Source: Romanomermis culicivorax (lineage: Eukaryota; Nematoda; Enoplea; Mermithida; Mermithidae). From it: a stretch of 64,000 nt of DNA. The stretch spans positions 124,001 through 188,000 of the forward strand of contig CAWUHX010000359.1 in the NCBI GenBank assembly GCA_963922205.1, written 5' to 3'. Numbering within the stretch: the first letter of the stretch is position 1; each line of letters opens with the position of its first letter. Below are positions 35,797 to 49,654 of this stretch, one piece after another. Both the position numbers and the translations under genes were made by a program. The notes beneath the pieces are model-generated. The model saw only the letters and a list, made by a program, of their open reading frames with translations. It did no database searches and was not told the origin of the DNA.

Positions 35797-38700
35797 TCAA
35801 GAAGAAAACAAAACTTTCAAAAAACTTTTCGGGTTCGCGTAACACCAAAACTTGAAGGGTAATTTGACTCCGTAAGGGAAAGTATAAGGATACCGCGTGG
35901 CCAGAACCCGTTCCGCATTTCTGGGGCACATGAGAGCCAAATTTTCGAAAGGACAATTACTTCGAACTGGGAATATCCAATCGTATTCAGCGTCACTGTA
36001 CGTTTGTTCAAAAAAATCCGAATTTCGATAATAGGCCCTAGTCAAGGTTGTTTCCATTTTAGAATTTGGTACTTTTTGGCCCAAATTTTTGTAGGTATCG
36101 TAGGCGAACAAATCGATTTTCACGTTCTTGTATTCTAATTGAACTGTTTTGTCTGGATTGTCAACTATGATATCCCGACGCCTTAAAATCGGTGCTATTT
36201 CAAAATCAATAATAGCTCGATCTTTGTATAAGTAGCCGAGATCGCCGTCTTGATCGTATCTGAAAATGATTGATCAAGATCATGTCTCGCTAGAATATTA
36301 TACGCATCATTGCAACGTTAATTGCATCTAACGAAAGAATTCTTGGTAGGGATGACCTTCTCAGAATTTCTTGTATGGCAAAGAATAATGCTGAAGCACA
36401 TTGTACAGTGTGACAATTAACTGCACTGAAATATGAAGGTAACACGGATTCATAAAAAAATCGCAGCATTTGAACTCAATTTATTAATGTCGTTGTCAAT
36501 CATTTCGGATAAAATGATTTGATAGTGTAAGCCTCAGAACACCTTAGCTCACTAATAGTGTCTTGACCTGACATTTCATGATGTAATATTCATAATCACA
36601 TACAGCTATTGACTGAACTCTTTTATTTGAAGTACAATTCTGTTTCATGATGTTACTCATTACTCGGTGTCTGCAAGGTTATAACGATATTCGTCCAATT
36701 TTATACATTATCCTACTGCAAAAATTTTCGATAAAAATATAAATTTCATGAGCAAACGCAGAAACTTTTCATTCTATGGCTATAGTTTGCAAAATTTATT
36801 TTTTTCCGGTTGGTTATCGGATTTCCACTAGTTTTCCAAAGTTCATATGTTGAGGGCTTTTAACGGGCTATTATGATAAACTTTGGGCAATTACTCTTAG
36901 AACTTAATATGCACATGTGCATGGCTAGACTTATAAATGAACAAAGAGAACATTTTGAAAAGATATTTTCCATTTTTTCGGCTCAATCACCCATAAAAAT
37001 AGAACATTTTCCTGTACGAGTATAATCGATCAGCTTCTAGGAAAAATAAAATCTTACTGCAGAATATTCTTCTAGAATTGTAGGTCACAAATCACAACTA
37101 GTGACTCGCGTGACCGGAAATTAGAGCGCGGGATAATAGAGCGAGGACATTAAGCGCGGCCAATAGAGCGAACGACAATAAAGCGCAGGGACTTTAGAGT
37201 GCATTTGGAAAAACTGATTTTTTCAGATCAACGTTCCTTGATCTGCAATGAACGCGAATTTCGAATTGTTTTTGAACACGAAAAAATATTGAGCAAGCAG
37301 CTTTATTTCAAAAGCAGAAAAGAAACAGCGTGTGTCGTTTTGAATGCGAGTTAGAAATTCAAGACGAATTTGAAAAAAACAAGATGAAACAATTTGATTC
37401 ACAGGTTCAAAGGTCAAATATTTGCGATTTTTCGTGTCTTTTTTAACTTTTGTATGATGAAAGATTTGCGTAACCCATCTTTTAACTAACAACTCGAACA
37501 AGTATTGATTCCGCCGTTTATCTATTCAGAATGTTTTCTCAAAAATGAATTAGAGGTAAATCCCATATGAGAGACTGAGAATAAAAGAGAAAAACACAAG
37601 AAAATGAAAACAAAGGGAAAAAGATATTATATAAAAAATAGGAGACGGAAAAAAGTAAGAAAAGTGAAATAAGAAAAAGAGAAAAGGGAATAAAAAGAAG
37701 AAAAACTGGAAAAATAGTCAATGGTCGGAAAATTATGGGACCTGAACTTCTCCGGAGTCAAGAAAAAATGTGAAGAAAACGTTTTTGAGCTTATTTTTTA
37801 ATTTATTTCATTTCCGGTTTTTTATTTTACTCTGACCAAGTGTTTCTGTGCTCTATTGTCCTGCGCTCTAATGTCTCTATGCACTACTGTCGACGCTCTA
37901 TTTTCTGCGCTCTATTGTCTCTGCGTGCTAATGTCTGCGCTCTAATGTCTGCGTTCTATTGTCCTGCGCTTTAATGTCTTTGCGCTCTATTGTCCCGCGC
38001 TCTGATGCCTCTATACCCTTAAAGCCCGGTTCATCGGAGCTGTGCTCGGAGATGTTCGGCGAGCACAGCGTCGAGCAAGCTGCTCGCCGAGCATGCTCAG
38101 CGCGCGAATATTTGCTCGTCGAGCAGAACCCCGAGCACAAAAAATTTGCTCGCCGAGCATGCTCGGGGTAGTAGAAAATTTTTCTGCTCCTCCGAGCATG
38201 CTCGGCGAGCAACACATGTTATAAGTATAGACGCGTCTCAGATGGGATAATTTATCAAAAATTAAACAATGCGCGCACGATCAATGCCTAATTATGGGCG
38301 CTCTGATCGGTCGGTAGTGGGCATATATCGGGCCAGAGAATATCGGATCGGGTCAGACGGTTAAAATACCAATCGGGTCACGGATCGGGTCAGAGACATC
38401 TAGCAAACCAGGTCAAGGGTCAAAAAATATGTTCAGTTCATGAAGTGTAACACAAGCACATACTCGGCATGTTACATATTTGTTTATTATTTAGTGTAAA
38501 TGAACATTGAAAATGAGAAATGACTTGCTTTTAAATAGTAATTGCTGCTTTGAGAAACGAGAAATGAAACGAGACAAGGGAAATGAGAAATAAATTCTTT
38601 CTCTTATTCAAGGCAAAAAACGAAAATCAATCCGATCTACGATAAAAAAACAACAGATAAAAAAATCTGAAATGATAGCCAAAGATGGCATGCCCTTCTT

Positions 38701-41700
38701 GTCTGCCGAAATAATGTTTGTTAAGAATTTCATTTTTTGCTTAATCTCAAAAACTGCTCCTTGAAAACTTTCTCTCAGGTACAAGATTTATTTTTGTCTC
38801 TTTTTTATCAAATGCATGTAAATTAAAGAATGACCAACATCGGTGTTCACACAAAAGTTTCACTATAGAACTTTTTGAATACAATAGAAATTATAGAACA
38901 CTTAATTTGAAACAGTATTTCACTTCGAAAGGTTTTGCTTTCAACATGATATGGTTGAATAATTCTTCGTGAATTATGGAAATTGAACGATTTTTAAGCA
39001 TACTCTTTCAGAAGGTGAAGGCTGAAAATTATTCAACAACCATTGTGTCATAATGCATTGAAGGAAAAAAGCACATTGTCATTTCATTCAACATTTTTCT
39101 TATCACAATTAACCAAAAGTGACCCAAGATTCACACTTGCCCAGTAAGTAATCACGTGCCGGGCTGAGTAATGCAAATATTGTCGTAAAGACAGGATATT
39201 ATCGATCATAGCTCGCCCAAAAAACCATCGGCCGATATTTAAATAAGTCAATTATCAGCCGATGCCAATACATCGATCATTCCCTACCTTCATTGGTAGG
39301 AAAACTACCGAGAAAATTTTATTCTTGAAATATATGTAATAATGACTAAATTAATCTCATGTAGAACAAAATTTTATCTGTTTTTTCTTCTAACAGTGAA
39401 AATGATCAACTGAATTTTTTGACCCGCGGGTTTTTGACACGCGTGACCTTCAAAGCACAGAGTTATCCTGGATGACGGCTAAGGTCAAGCCTTTTTTCAC
39501 CCTTCGGGTCAGAAAACATTGTGTAGGATCGGGTATAGCTGGTCAAAAGCTCCGATACATCTATAATCCCTAGATTTATTTATCTGAAAATGCCAGGAAA
39601 TGGCAAAAAGGAGAATATTTTTCCCTTTTTGCTTGTTTCACTGGCTTAAAAGTTCGATATTAGGCCTCCCCATCATTTCATTTCAGCAAAATTCTAACTG
39701 AAAAAAACTTTCCATTTTCTGAGAAACATATACGCGCCCAGTTTTTTAGTCATTTCTGAAAATGCCTCTGCGCGAAAATGGACAAATCTTTGAAAAATTT
39801 CAGTATCAGTTATTAAAAATGATTTTTACAGAAGAAAAAACTTTGGTTCAATGAAAAACTCGAAATCTTTGTAATTACTTAAGTGCCATTCTTTGTTAGA
39901 ATTTTTCATTACTGTATACAATGCAGTGGCCTATACCTTGTTTCCGAAAAGCAGGTGGTAAACCCACAGAATTCCTGATTCGCAAGACAACGAATTTACA
40001 CAATTTGAAACAAATTCGAAAAATTTATTGCAGGTAAACAGCAAAATTTTTGCTGACGGCGATTTTTGGTAGACTGGCGAACATTATTTGAGTAAAACTA
40101 GCTAAAGCATAGTTTCGAATAAGTTTAAACTAGCATTAATCGTATTAGAAATTTAAATTCCCGCGTTTTAAACTCAGAAAAAATAATAAGTGTGAATCAA
40201 GAATACGGTGAGTTTACAACCAGGTTCTCGGAAACGAAGTATAGTATTATGCTCAGTGAAATATGGGACAAGGAGAAACATATTCATCTTTTGCCACTTC
40301 CTAGTATTAGAGAATGGTTATTGTTCTGTATAGTTTTTGTCAATTATAGCACTTTTTTGTACAAGCCTGTGATGAATTTTATACATGCAGTTAGAGGCAT
40401 CACGTGTGTTCTATCATGAAAACGAAGTATGTATTGTACATAGAGTAATCATGTAGATTGTAAAAATTGCTACAAGACAAGTGAATTTCATGCGCAGAGG
40501 CTTAAAAACGTTTTGTCTTTTAAAAAACTGGGCGCGTATATGTTTCTCAGAAAATGGAAAGTTTTTTCAGTTAGAATATGGCTGAAATGAAATGATGGGG
40601 AGGCCTAATATCGAACTTTTAAGCCAGTGAAACAAGCAAAAAGGAAAAACATATTCTCCTTTTTGCCATTTCCCGGCATTTTCAGATAAATATCGTACTT
40701 TCAAGCTCCTGCAAGGAAGGTGTAAAAAATTCTTTACTGAAAAAGTGTATTTTCGAAGTATAGTACGAACGCCACTAAAATGTGGCGAATTTTACATTTT
40801 TTGGCATATATCATTTATGCAAATTTTTAGCGTACATTGAGACATTTCGAAAAACAAAAATATGCATCAGGGACAACAAAATACGCTCTTTGCAACGGCG
40901 CCACTTAGAATCGATGAATCGAAAAAAGTTTTTTTTGTAAACAACATTTATGCAAATTTCTAACGTACTATACATTTTTACAAAAAACAAATATCAAAAC
41001 TGGGGGGTAGAAAAAAAACTCGTTTCAATGGTGCAACAATGGTGGACATTTTCGCTTCGTTTACACTTTCTTTACGCTGCACATTCTAGATTTCAAGGTG
41101 GTTTGCTCTGGGCATTTTACTCAGCTATCGAACAAAAAAAGAATTAGCTTTCTACGACTTATACAACTCGAGATATTTGTGCGGTCATCTACCCCAACTC
41201 GGCCAAATTTGCATATTTTCAATGATAATTAAGTTTACACTGCAAATTTTCAAACGGCCAGTCAGTATTTAGTACAACTCGATGAGCTGCATCCAACGAA
41301 ACAAAAATCGTCTAGAAAGACTAAATATTCGCAAAGTTATTACTGATCGGAATTTTGAGATTTTTCTTTACACTGAAATAAGGTCGCATTTGCATATTTC
41401 GAAAAAATTTCGTGGTGGTCCCGAGATATGACCCTATTGAATATATTAATACCACAATCGAGCTAATCGGTTAGAATAATTGTTAGTTATGAAAAGGTGG
41501 CAAAACGGTACTCTAGTTTGTCTCATAACTTTAGCTACAGTATGTCTACAGTATTCTATGTGGTACGATATTGTAGCCCGCATTAAGTTCTATATTGTTG
41601 CCAAATTTCAGCTGTGGATGTCTTATAGTTTTTCAGAAATCTTGCCCTAAACGTGAAAATTGGCGTGCCCAAAACGAAACATATTGTAGTCTAGTACTAA

Positions 41701-44479
41701 CGTGCTAGCTACGATTTGCAGGATTTCATTTTTTTGTTGTAAAGTTTTTGCAATGTCTATTCGAAAAAAATTACCAGATGATGAAAAATTGAACGTATTG
41801 AGCTTGTTCGTAAAAAAGAATTCCTGTTTAACGTTTGATCCCCTGATTACAAGGACGTTAGGAAAAAACGCCATGTTTTCAAGGTACTTATTTTATGGTT
41901 CGTACATGGAAAGAAATAAGTACGCATTTTATTAGAAAAATTTGCTCGCGAAGTATGAACCAACTCCGAGCACGCTCGGCGAGCATCCCCGAGCATGCTT
42001 GGCGAGCATGCTCGGAGCTGTGCTCTGAGATGCTTCCCGAGCTTGGGGTAAATTTGTTCGCCGAGCAGAAGTATGAACCGGGCTTTAGGTCCTGCCATAC
42101 TTCGTCGGACAGTGTCGGCCGACACCCGATATGGATAGCGTCGGCTTACACTATCCGACGAAGTATAGGAGGGCATCCGACACTATCCGGCTTCATGATG
42201 TGTTGATTAACGGGGCGGGGCTTAAACGCAGAAAACTGAAGGATTTTATTGAGTGTCGGACAGCGTCGGACAAAAAATCAACTCGATCGAAATTGCAATC
42301 CGGTGTCGGCCGACGCCGGCCGGTTTCCTATAGCAGAAGTATAGCAGCTCTGTCCGACTGTCGGCCGACACTATCCGACGAAATATGGCAGGGCCTTTAG
42401 CTGCAGTGTGAAGTTTTCTATGGTCATATTATTGAACGTATGCCCTGTCTTTGGTGCCAAGACATTAACAAGAGAAAACTTCACACGGCAGCTAAGGACA
42501 AAAAATCTCTGCATGCCTGTGAGATATTTGAATCACGTTAACCTATCCTTTGCATTTTCGTTTTTCCTCTAAACGGCAGGGAAAATGCTATTTTCAGACA
42601 GTCATGGCCATCTTGATTACTACGTTCGAGTTTGATCATATTGTTTCATGTATTCATCAATTTTTTAACTACAAAATATTTCGAAATTCTTAAAAAAAAG
42701 TAAAAATTGTGGCGAGACGAGATTTATTTATTTATTTTCTTAGCGATGTGCGATTATACTGTAACGTTAACAGTGTTACTCTGATCTAAATTTCACATGT
42801 CACATCTTAGCAAATGCGCATTTTGGATGAAACGAAAATTCCACACGTATCGGTGTTTTGGTTGGGGTTCATAAGCGCGAACGTTCCATAACAGCGAATG
42901 AGCCCATTAGCGCGAATGGCACATAAGCGCGAATGGCACATAAGCGCGAAAACAGCTTGAGCGTGTCCTATCTTTTCTGCTGTGAAAGGCTCATAAGCGC
43001 GAAATTCTCGTAAGCGCGAAGGACTTTATTGTAAGAACTAATAATTTTCATGCTAATTTGTCTTACGTAATTTGAAGGAACTTGGTGTTTTTTTACCACG
43101 AGTCCCATTAGCATTCGTACTAATGAAGAAATATTTCATTAGTACAGTTAGTACGGTTGAAAAATGTTACTTTGTTGATGTCAAACTAATGTGTAGGTTT
43201 GTCAATTCTGCTAAATCAACTCATGAAATCATGCTTTATGTTGGCACCTTCAAAAGGAATAAGGCACTCAACTGATTCTAATTAAGTTAGCTCATTCTTA
43301 CTATACACTTGGTTAGTTAACCGACAAGTTCAGTGTTTAGTTTGGCAGTAAAGCTTCAAGGAATCGCTAGTCATATTCTGTTGGGATAAAAGTTCACATG
43401 TTTTCATTGTATCTGTAACTGCGCTCCAACTTCTATAGAGGTTCTCGATTGTTTTTTTCAGAAAACGTACAATTATAGTTCTTTCTCACTGTTACTGATT
43501 TTTGTAAACTTAGCATATGTCAAAACAGCTGTTTTTGAATTACTCAAATAGTGTTCAAGAGGTTAAAGCTGAAGACAATTCAGATTCGAACCAGAATCGT
43601 TCACTTAGCAAAACTTATGAAGACAAGGAGGATATTGACGAAGTTGTTATTTGGGAATATGACGATTTTAATTTTTCACCATAATTTTGTGACATCTTCA
43701 AGTTTCTTCTCGAACCTTTTCACAATATCTCCCTTTAACACCATGCTAAAAAACCCTGTTAATGTATGCTAATGTTTAAACTCTGCAGTCTCCGATTTAA
43801 TCTGTGCTAACGTTTAAGATTTTATTTACTCAAAAAAGAAATAAAAAAAAACAAAAATCATTTTCATTCAATTATCGGCCATAACCACCCGTGACTTTTT
43901 ACCAACAAGATGTCGAACATGGCGCAGATACCTGTGATACAGACACAGAAATCCTCGATTTCTGTCACTGATCTGTCATAACCCAACGATAGAACCAAAT
44001 TTTTTAATGTATTGTTTTGTTGAAGTTCTTAATTGCATTTTTTGTTTCTATTTTAACTCAAAAAGTCGAGACTTCATTAGCATATTATACGCCTTCTCTC
44101 ACAGGCAGTTTTAATGTGATAAGGTAGAAATAAAGTTTTCGCGCTTGTGGGCCCATTCGCCCTAATGGGCCGTTCGCGGTTATGGGCCATACCCGGTGTT
44201 TTTTGCTTACCTGATCATTTTTCCATTCCTGTACGACCCCAATAGAGTACCGTAGTCGGCCCAATACGTAAGATTGTATTGTCTCATCAATTGATCGAAA
44301 TTGAAAAGCATATACTTGATGCTGTGCCTCACATTTTCGTCGACGAAGCAGGGCAATTCTCCATGAGCCACGTCGTACAATGAAGAAAAAGCGTCACCCA
44401 ACGTCATGTAGGCGACGAAGAGGGCCAATAAAACGACTAATTTGCATATTAAAAAACGTTTATAGTAGTGAATCCGCAT
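35797..44479 (-). CDS. LicD / fukutin-related family phosphotransferase, 2 exons
   Basis: Exon 1 is 44,479-44,211 and exon 2 is 36,259-35,797, with donor CAG/GTAAGC and acceptor TTTTCAG/AT. Together they give 732 nt, 243 residues plus stop. Residues 9-29 (KRFLICKLVVLLALFVAYMT) form a signal-anchor, so a type II Golgi or ER membrane protein is likely. The catalytic region has the family pattern YWADYGTLLGSYRNGKMI, then YDQDGDLGY (acidic metal-binding cluster), VKIDLFAYD, FPVRSNCPFENL and the C-terminal GVKLPFKFWC. LicD/FKRP relatives transfer phospho-sugar or phosphocholine groups to glycans. The substrate here is unknown. It is short for the family but complete in its core. The 7,951-bp intron (44,210-36,260) is packed with transposons. 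Confidence 0.88.
37115..38015. mobile_element. Fold-back-like element with GCGCTCTAATGTCT words
   Basis: The left arm (37,115-37,205) carries ATTAGAGCGCGGGA-type words. The right arm (37,845-38,010) carries the mirror, GCGCTCTAATGTCT, about ten times. The core has two blocks of purine-rich sequence and no gene. The element at 50,490-52,010 uses almost the same word, so the two are one family. Confidence 0.75.
38240..39565. mobile_element. Probable nested remnant with GATCGGGTCA words
   Basis: The left part (38,275-38,420) repeats ATCGGGTCAG-type words. The right part (39,420-39,560) has GACCCGCGGG, CCTTCGGGTCA and GATCGGGTATAGC, partly mirrored. The ends are uncertain. Confidence 0.4.
39573..40692. 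mobile_element. Nested element with ~170-bp terminal inverted repeats
   Basis: 39,573-39,745 (ATTTATCTGAAAATGCCAGG...) is mirrored by 40,522-40,692 (...CATTTTCAGATAAAT) with a few differences. The 0.78-kb centre has no recognisable gene. Confidence 0.85.
42088..42398. mobile_element. Short MITE with GTGTCGGCCGACAC words
   Basis: The left tip AGGTCCTGCCATACTTCGTC is mirrored at the right by GACGAAATATGGCAGGGCCT. Inside are copies of GTGTCGGCCGACA and ACTATCCGACGAAG. It abuts the right tip of the 4-kb element, sharing a TTTA. The outer bases CCTGCCATACTTC resemble CCTGTCATACCTC of the MITE at 6055, so the two may share a transposase. Confidence 0.75.
42865..44196. mobile_element. Fold-back-like element with AAGCGCGAATGGC words, ending next to a splice donor
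   Basis: The left arm (42,870-43,025) repeats CATAAGCGCGAATGGCA. The right arm (44,130-44,195) has the mirror (TTCGCGCTTGTGGGCCCATTCGCC...TTCGCGGTTATGGGCC). The core is AT-rich and carries no gene. The right tip lies about 15 bases inside the intron from the LicD exon 1 donor (44,210). Confidence 0.7.
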
Positions 44480-45360
44480 TGGTCAATTAACTTTGGTGTT
44501 TGATGAAAACATCTACAGCTGCCATTCTGTAAAATAGTTAGAGAACGACCTGAAAGTTTAAGCTCAATAATTATGTCATTGCCACAATTCATTACGCATT
44601 CACATCATATGTTCCGTTTCAGGGCATTATTGTTTCAGACATTCACATATGAACTAAAGTCTCAGTTTAACTAATACATCATTTGACTACATCGATTTAG
44701 CCAGAAACAATAAATCACAGAAACAGCTCACAGTACGTACTATATGATTTGGTAAACAATAGTCACGGGAATGTTGGTCGACAGGTTTTTCAACTGTCAA
44801 AATTACCCTAGCTTTGTGTTCATGGCTTTATACTTCATTTATGATGGTTTCGAAAGGTCCAAAGAAAAACAGAATTTACTGCAAAAAGACTGTGGTCATC
44901 AATCTATCTGAATTGCATGGAAATATCTATGTTCGACGAAAAAATGTTCTGCCCTTGAAATTTTCAGCGGCGCATTTGCAACTTTTGGCAAATTTTCAGT
45001 GACGCATTCGCAACTACGTTAGCTTACTTGTTGTTAATTTTTTAATGATTGCTATGCTTTCGTGTGAACCTATTTTTAGCGAAGTATGGAGTTCTTCCAT
45101 CACCCCGCACGCTTGGCCATATGGTACGATCGGCCGCCACCCGCTAAACTTAATCAAAATTTTAATGTTGAAAGATAAAAAACAAAGGTGACGCATAAAT
45201 GAAACATGTACTGAAATATTATCAATAAATTCGAAATCAGTTGCTGAATCAACACAGAAGGAATCTCCAACCTGGCCAAAGCATGGACTACTGAACAAGT
45301 AAATCGCGAGAAAGAACTACTGAACAACCGAATAAGCGACTATCGAACCATTGGAAGATA
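44480..45360. other. Upstream of the LicD-family gene; no further gene seen
   Basis: This is probably the 5' flank of the LicD-family gene. It is AT-rich, and no clear promoter element can be assigned. Confidence 0.4.
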
Positions 45361-45610
45361 AAATATTTTATAATTTGTTTTTTATAAAATGCCTTCTGAA
45401 TTGAAAAAGAACAAAAATCAACTCTGTTGTCAAAATCGAGTACACAAAGCTTTCACAGTATGGTTTTTATTCAAAAAATTGTTGAATATTGATTGAATAA
45501 GCTCACAAATTTTCAGTCTCAGCAGAAAACTATAAAAAACTAATATAGCACTTGCTTTGCACTTTTATAATTCAGAAGCATTTCAAGAGGAAAAGACAAT
45601 AGTAGTCAAT
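45361..45610. mobile_element. Copy of the ~245-bp 'TAGTCTG' MITE
   Basis: It runs from 'tttttataaaatgccttctg' to 'agaagcatttcaagaggaaa' and is diverged. A second, truncated copy starts at 46,327 (CTATAGTCTGTTTTTCTTGA) and fades at about 46,510. Confidence 0.6.
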
Positions 45611-46959
45611 CATGTATTGGAAAAAATTGTACAACGAATGAAAACGTGATCTTAGTTGGTTCTTATTTCCTTCGCCTTCTGATTCTCACCGAAAACATGG
45701 AGGTACACCGTCAAAGAAAACAGTACATCGTCAATGTAGCATACCGGCCTGGCATGTTCTGCGTGAATTGTGATCAGAACGTGTCAATATAGGTGGGAAG
45801 GGGGCATTAGTTGAGCCTGGTACATTCTACAGTTTGGAATGTGGGCCGTGGTACTGATGAGAACATGTATCATTTTTTGGATGGAGTTGATCTAAAATCT
45901 TTTGGTCCAGACAGACGTGAAATCAAAACACTGATGATCGATTCGGCTACTAAGGGCGAATTTTCAATATTACACAGAAGGAATAGACTCAATCTTAGTA
46001 CAACCATAGCACAACTCATAAGAGCTTGACGAGTGCTGAAAGAACACACTTTTAGCTGAAGGCCAAACACAATAATAACCGACATGTTACGAGTATGTGT
46101 ATGTCTACGCAATATGGAACAACAGACCTACGAAAAAATAAAAAATCGATAAAGCAAAACCAGTTTCAAAGTCTAAAAATCGAACCTCTCCTGTGCTTAT
46201 GTCCAAAGAACATTAAAAAGGTTTTTCTCATCATAAAATACAACAATAAAGATAAGGCGCCAGCAAACACTCCGTGTCCTGTCCTTCGGTAAACTTGAGA
46301 CAAGTGATGTAATGATGGTTCAGTAAATCTATAGTCTGTTTTTCTTGAAATGTTTGTAAATGATGAAACTAAAATGCAAGTACTGTATTCCATATTCTTA
46401 CGATTTCCTGCTAGACCTGTGTCACATAGGAGCTGAAAATTTGTGGACACACTCAATCAGCTGTCAACAATTTTCTGACGAGAGAACGTTTCTAGTGGAA
46501 ATTCTAGAATCCCTCACGTTATAGTGCTGTCGGTAGCTCAAAGTGACCTGAGTAATATTATACTTGTCGTTCTTCCCTGTCACAAAATTCACACCTAAAT
46601 TTCCATTTACACTAAAATTTTCATAAATTTACTTGAATTGTAATACTGTTCATGTAATTTGGTTTCTCATCTATAATACTCTGCCAGTGTATGAGCCTTT
46701 ATTTCAGCGAAATTTGAGCAGCTCTGGATTGGAAACGACATGGGATACGTTCATGAGCATGTGAAGTAATTTTTAGATCGCATGGGAGTAGGAGAGGGTG
46801 CATGAACCTCTAAAAATGTAAAAAAATTTATTCGCTCATACCTGAATAATTAACAAAAAATCGCCAAAAAATCTAATTGATGTCAAAATTGATCTTTTTG
46901 AAACAGACTCGAGTACTCGCGCGCTTTAGTGACCCCTGAATTTTTTTCAAAAGCCCATT

Positions 46960-47320
46960 TATACTTGCCTTTTTCGATGGAACGGAGCGGAAGCAGTTTT
47001 TCCGACCGATGAGCAAGTACAAGTTTTCATCGGCAGGACAGACGACGGAAAGTATAACTCTCGTAGACCGAAAAATTCTAATTTCGTTGTTAAAAAAATT
47101 TCCGTCACAGGTCGTCCTTCAGTATCCCAATTCCAACGGAAAAATTAAATTTTCATTTTTGAGATTAGAACGTATTTCGCATGTTTTTTGATGCTGTAAA
47201 ATTTTTCAGCAAATTTAACGAGCTGAAGCTATTTCCTTGTTCTCATACCCCGTTTTCCGTCGGAATCACTGTTTTTCCGCCGAGATTTTCTCCAGATGGA
47301 AAAAGGGAGTATACATGCAC
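46960..47320. mobile_element. Degenerate MITE
   Basis: 'atacttgcctttttcgatgg' with 'agtttttccgacc' at the left is loosely mirrored by 'ggtcgtcc', 'tgtttttccgccg' and 'ccagatggaaaaagggagta' at the right. Confidence 0.4.
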
Positions 47321-48019
47321 AGCATAGAAATTCTGCTGGAGGTCAGCCGGGACAGGGGGTGGAATATAATTTTTTTTGGTTCTTGATAACAAAAAGAAAG
47401 GACTTAGAAACGTCTTCTAACAGCCAAGCAGCATTTTCTTCAGCCTATATATGTCAGATATGTGAAATTATTTGCTTAAACAGCACTTTTTAAAGTTTTA
47501 ATGTTACTTACTTGGAATCGGGTATGCTTTGTTCAGAAAAATTTTTCAACTACAGCATCATTTTCATTTTTATGACGACTTTTTCCTCTCTCTTGTTCAT
47601 TTTCCTTTATCATTTTCTCAATCATTGCTGGGTGTCAGCAAGGATCTGCTGGTTGTCAATCATAATCTGATGGGGGTTTAAACCCCCGAATCCCCCACGT
47701 GCATGTATGGAAGGGAGTCAAAATTTTCCCAAGTCGTTTTTGCGCTTAAAAATGCTTGTAGACGCTTAAGTGTTTTTTGGCCTTTCCAAACATTCAGACA
47801 CTATTAATTAATTAAAATTGAAGAAAAAATTCAAATTTTCGGCTTTGAAATCCAATTTACAAGAATTTCGGAACCAATTTACAGCAAACTATCGAGAAAC
47901 ATAATGACGCTGAATTATATAAGAAATCGATCGATGAGACTGAGAGCTCAAGAAAGATATTTATTAGAAAATGCCCCGATGGGGCAGAAAAAAGAAGCAT
48001 ATACTTGATTGGATAGTTG

Positions 48020-49592
48020 CCAAGCTAGAAAAAGAATTGAACTAGCTTTTTGAGAACTTGAGTTAAAATTTGAAAAATCCACTTTTGCAACATTGGATTT
48101 TTATTCTTTCTCATTAAAAAATTTTCATGTCTGTGGAAAAGTATATTCTGCAGCTTCGTGAATTTTGTCCCCCATAACATCGCTTCAACCATATGCAAGC
48201 TAATGTTTGACTTCAATCAAATGTGGAGAAATGGTAAACCAATAGCAATATAGCATTGTAAGTCTGGACTGATCCGAATATATGCCTCTCTAACTCTAGC
48301 TGAAAAATAGTGGGTGACTGGCATTAGCCAATTTGTTCTTCCCAACTTATGCCTGCGATTGAAAAGGGTCATTAAGCACTACAAAAAAATCCATGATTAG
48401 TTGAACTAACCCAATCTGCGAATAATCTGAACGTCTGGAATGAATTGCTGATGTTCATTCATGTTTCGTACTGAGTATTCAGGTATTTTGGGTACCTGTG
48501 TATATCTACCCAGGTCAATTTCAAAAATGAAACTTGGGTGCCACCTAGGTATTCAGGTGACCTGCTTACCCGAATTTCTAACAAAATATTGTATGGGTAA
48601 AACACTTGTATACTATAATGTTCAAGTCCTCAGGTTGAGGATGCAAAATACCTGGGTAACATGAGTAAATGCAAACAGGGCAACAAGATAAAGCAAACAA
48701 AAATGCCTTTTAAAGTTTTTGATTCAGCCATGCATATGCTACTTTGACACAATTATCATAGCCAAACTTATGTCCCTAAACGGATCCATCTTTAATTTTA
48801 CATGAAACAAAATTGTATCAGGCACCCACATATGAAAGAGTATTCGCTAATTACTCATCTCTATCTCTGTGAATGTGATGGGCCAACTCTCTCTGCTCTA
48901 TGCCATGAAATCTTAATGTATTATAGTCCTTCTTGATCAACCTCTGCATCGAATTGTACGTCACATTGAACAAAAAGTATACATATAGCGCCTGTTGAAT
49001 GAAAATGCCATATTTGTTAGGCAATGTTTCAAGTCAATCTTATTTTTGAATTTCAGGGTTTTTCCTCATCTAATAAAGCTCAGTGCAGTTAGAAGCATAC
49101 ATGTGTGGGGGTGATATAGAGGACCCAGAGTTTTGAAATTGGAAGTCTTTTCCTGTATGAAAAAGATTTTTAGTCAACTTCTTGGGATTTTTGTCTCAAA
49201 AAACAAGGATCCAACCGTTCTGCAACCACCCTTCCCTCAAGTTTCAGAGCTGCACATGTAAATGGATTTTCCAAAAATATTTGAATTTTTACTAATTCTT
49301 GTCAAAAAACCTGTTTTTTAATGTGTCTTTAGATTTTAAAAAAGTCCAGGGGTAGCCAATTGAGTTTTTCCAGAGATCAGCCGGGTGTATTCAGAGTCTC
49401 AATGGAAGAGTTAACTCCCCATCCTATCAATGGTTGATACGTGTGCTGATTTACTCAGCTGCAGAATATACTTTTCCACCGAAATGAAAAATTTTTTAAT
49501 GAGAAAGAATAAAAATCCAATATTACAAAAGTGGATTTTTCAAACTTTTACGCAAGTTCTCAAAAATCTAGTTCAATCCTTTTTCACCAGCT
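48020..49592. mobile_element. 1.6-kb element with ~120-bp terminal inverted repeats
   Basis: 48,028-48,155 is mirrored at 49,465-49,588 with about 10% differences. Both arms can be read as a similar peptide (FLMRKNKNP.LQKWIFQ), but this is a shadow of the repeat. A small hairpin element with CAGGTATTTTGGGTACC-type ends is nested at about 48,475-48,665. Confidence 0.75.
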
Positions 49593-49654
49593 TCCTTCTT
49601 ATATCGTTTAAACATGATATTAGTTTCCCACGATAGGGCATTGTTTTTATCTAT

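Larger units (their letters stand above)
38018..42086. mobile_element. 4-kb element with GAGCATGCTCGGCGAGC words
   Basis: The left tip TTAAAGCCCGGTTCAT (38,018-38,033) is mirrored at the right by ATGAACCGGGCTTTA (42,073-42,087). Subterminal arrays of the palindrome-rich word GAGCATGCTCGGCGAGC fill 38,040-38,215 and 41,940-42,065. No gene was found inside. At least one other element (39,573-40,692), and probably another (38,240-39,565), is nested in it. Confidence 0.8.
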
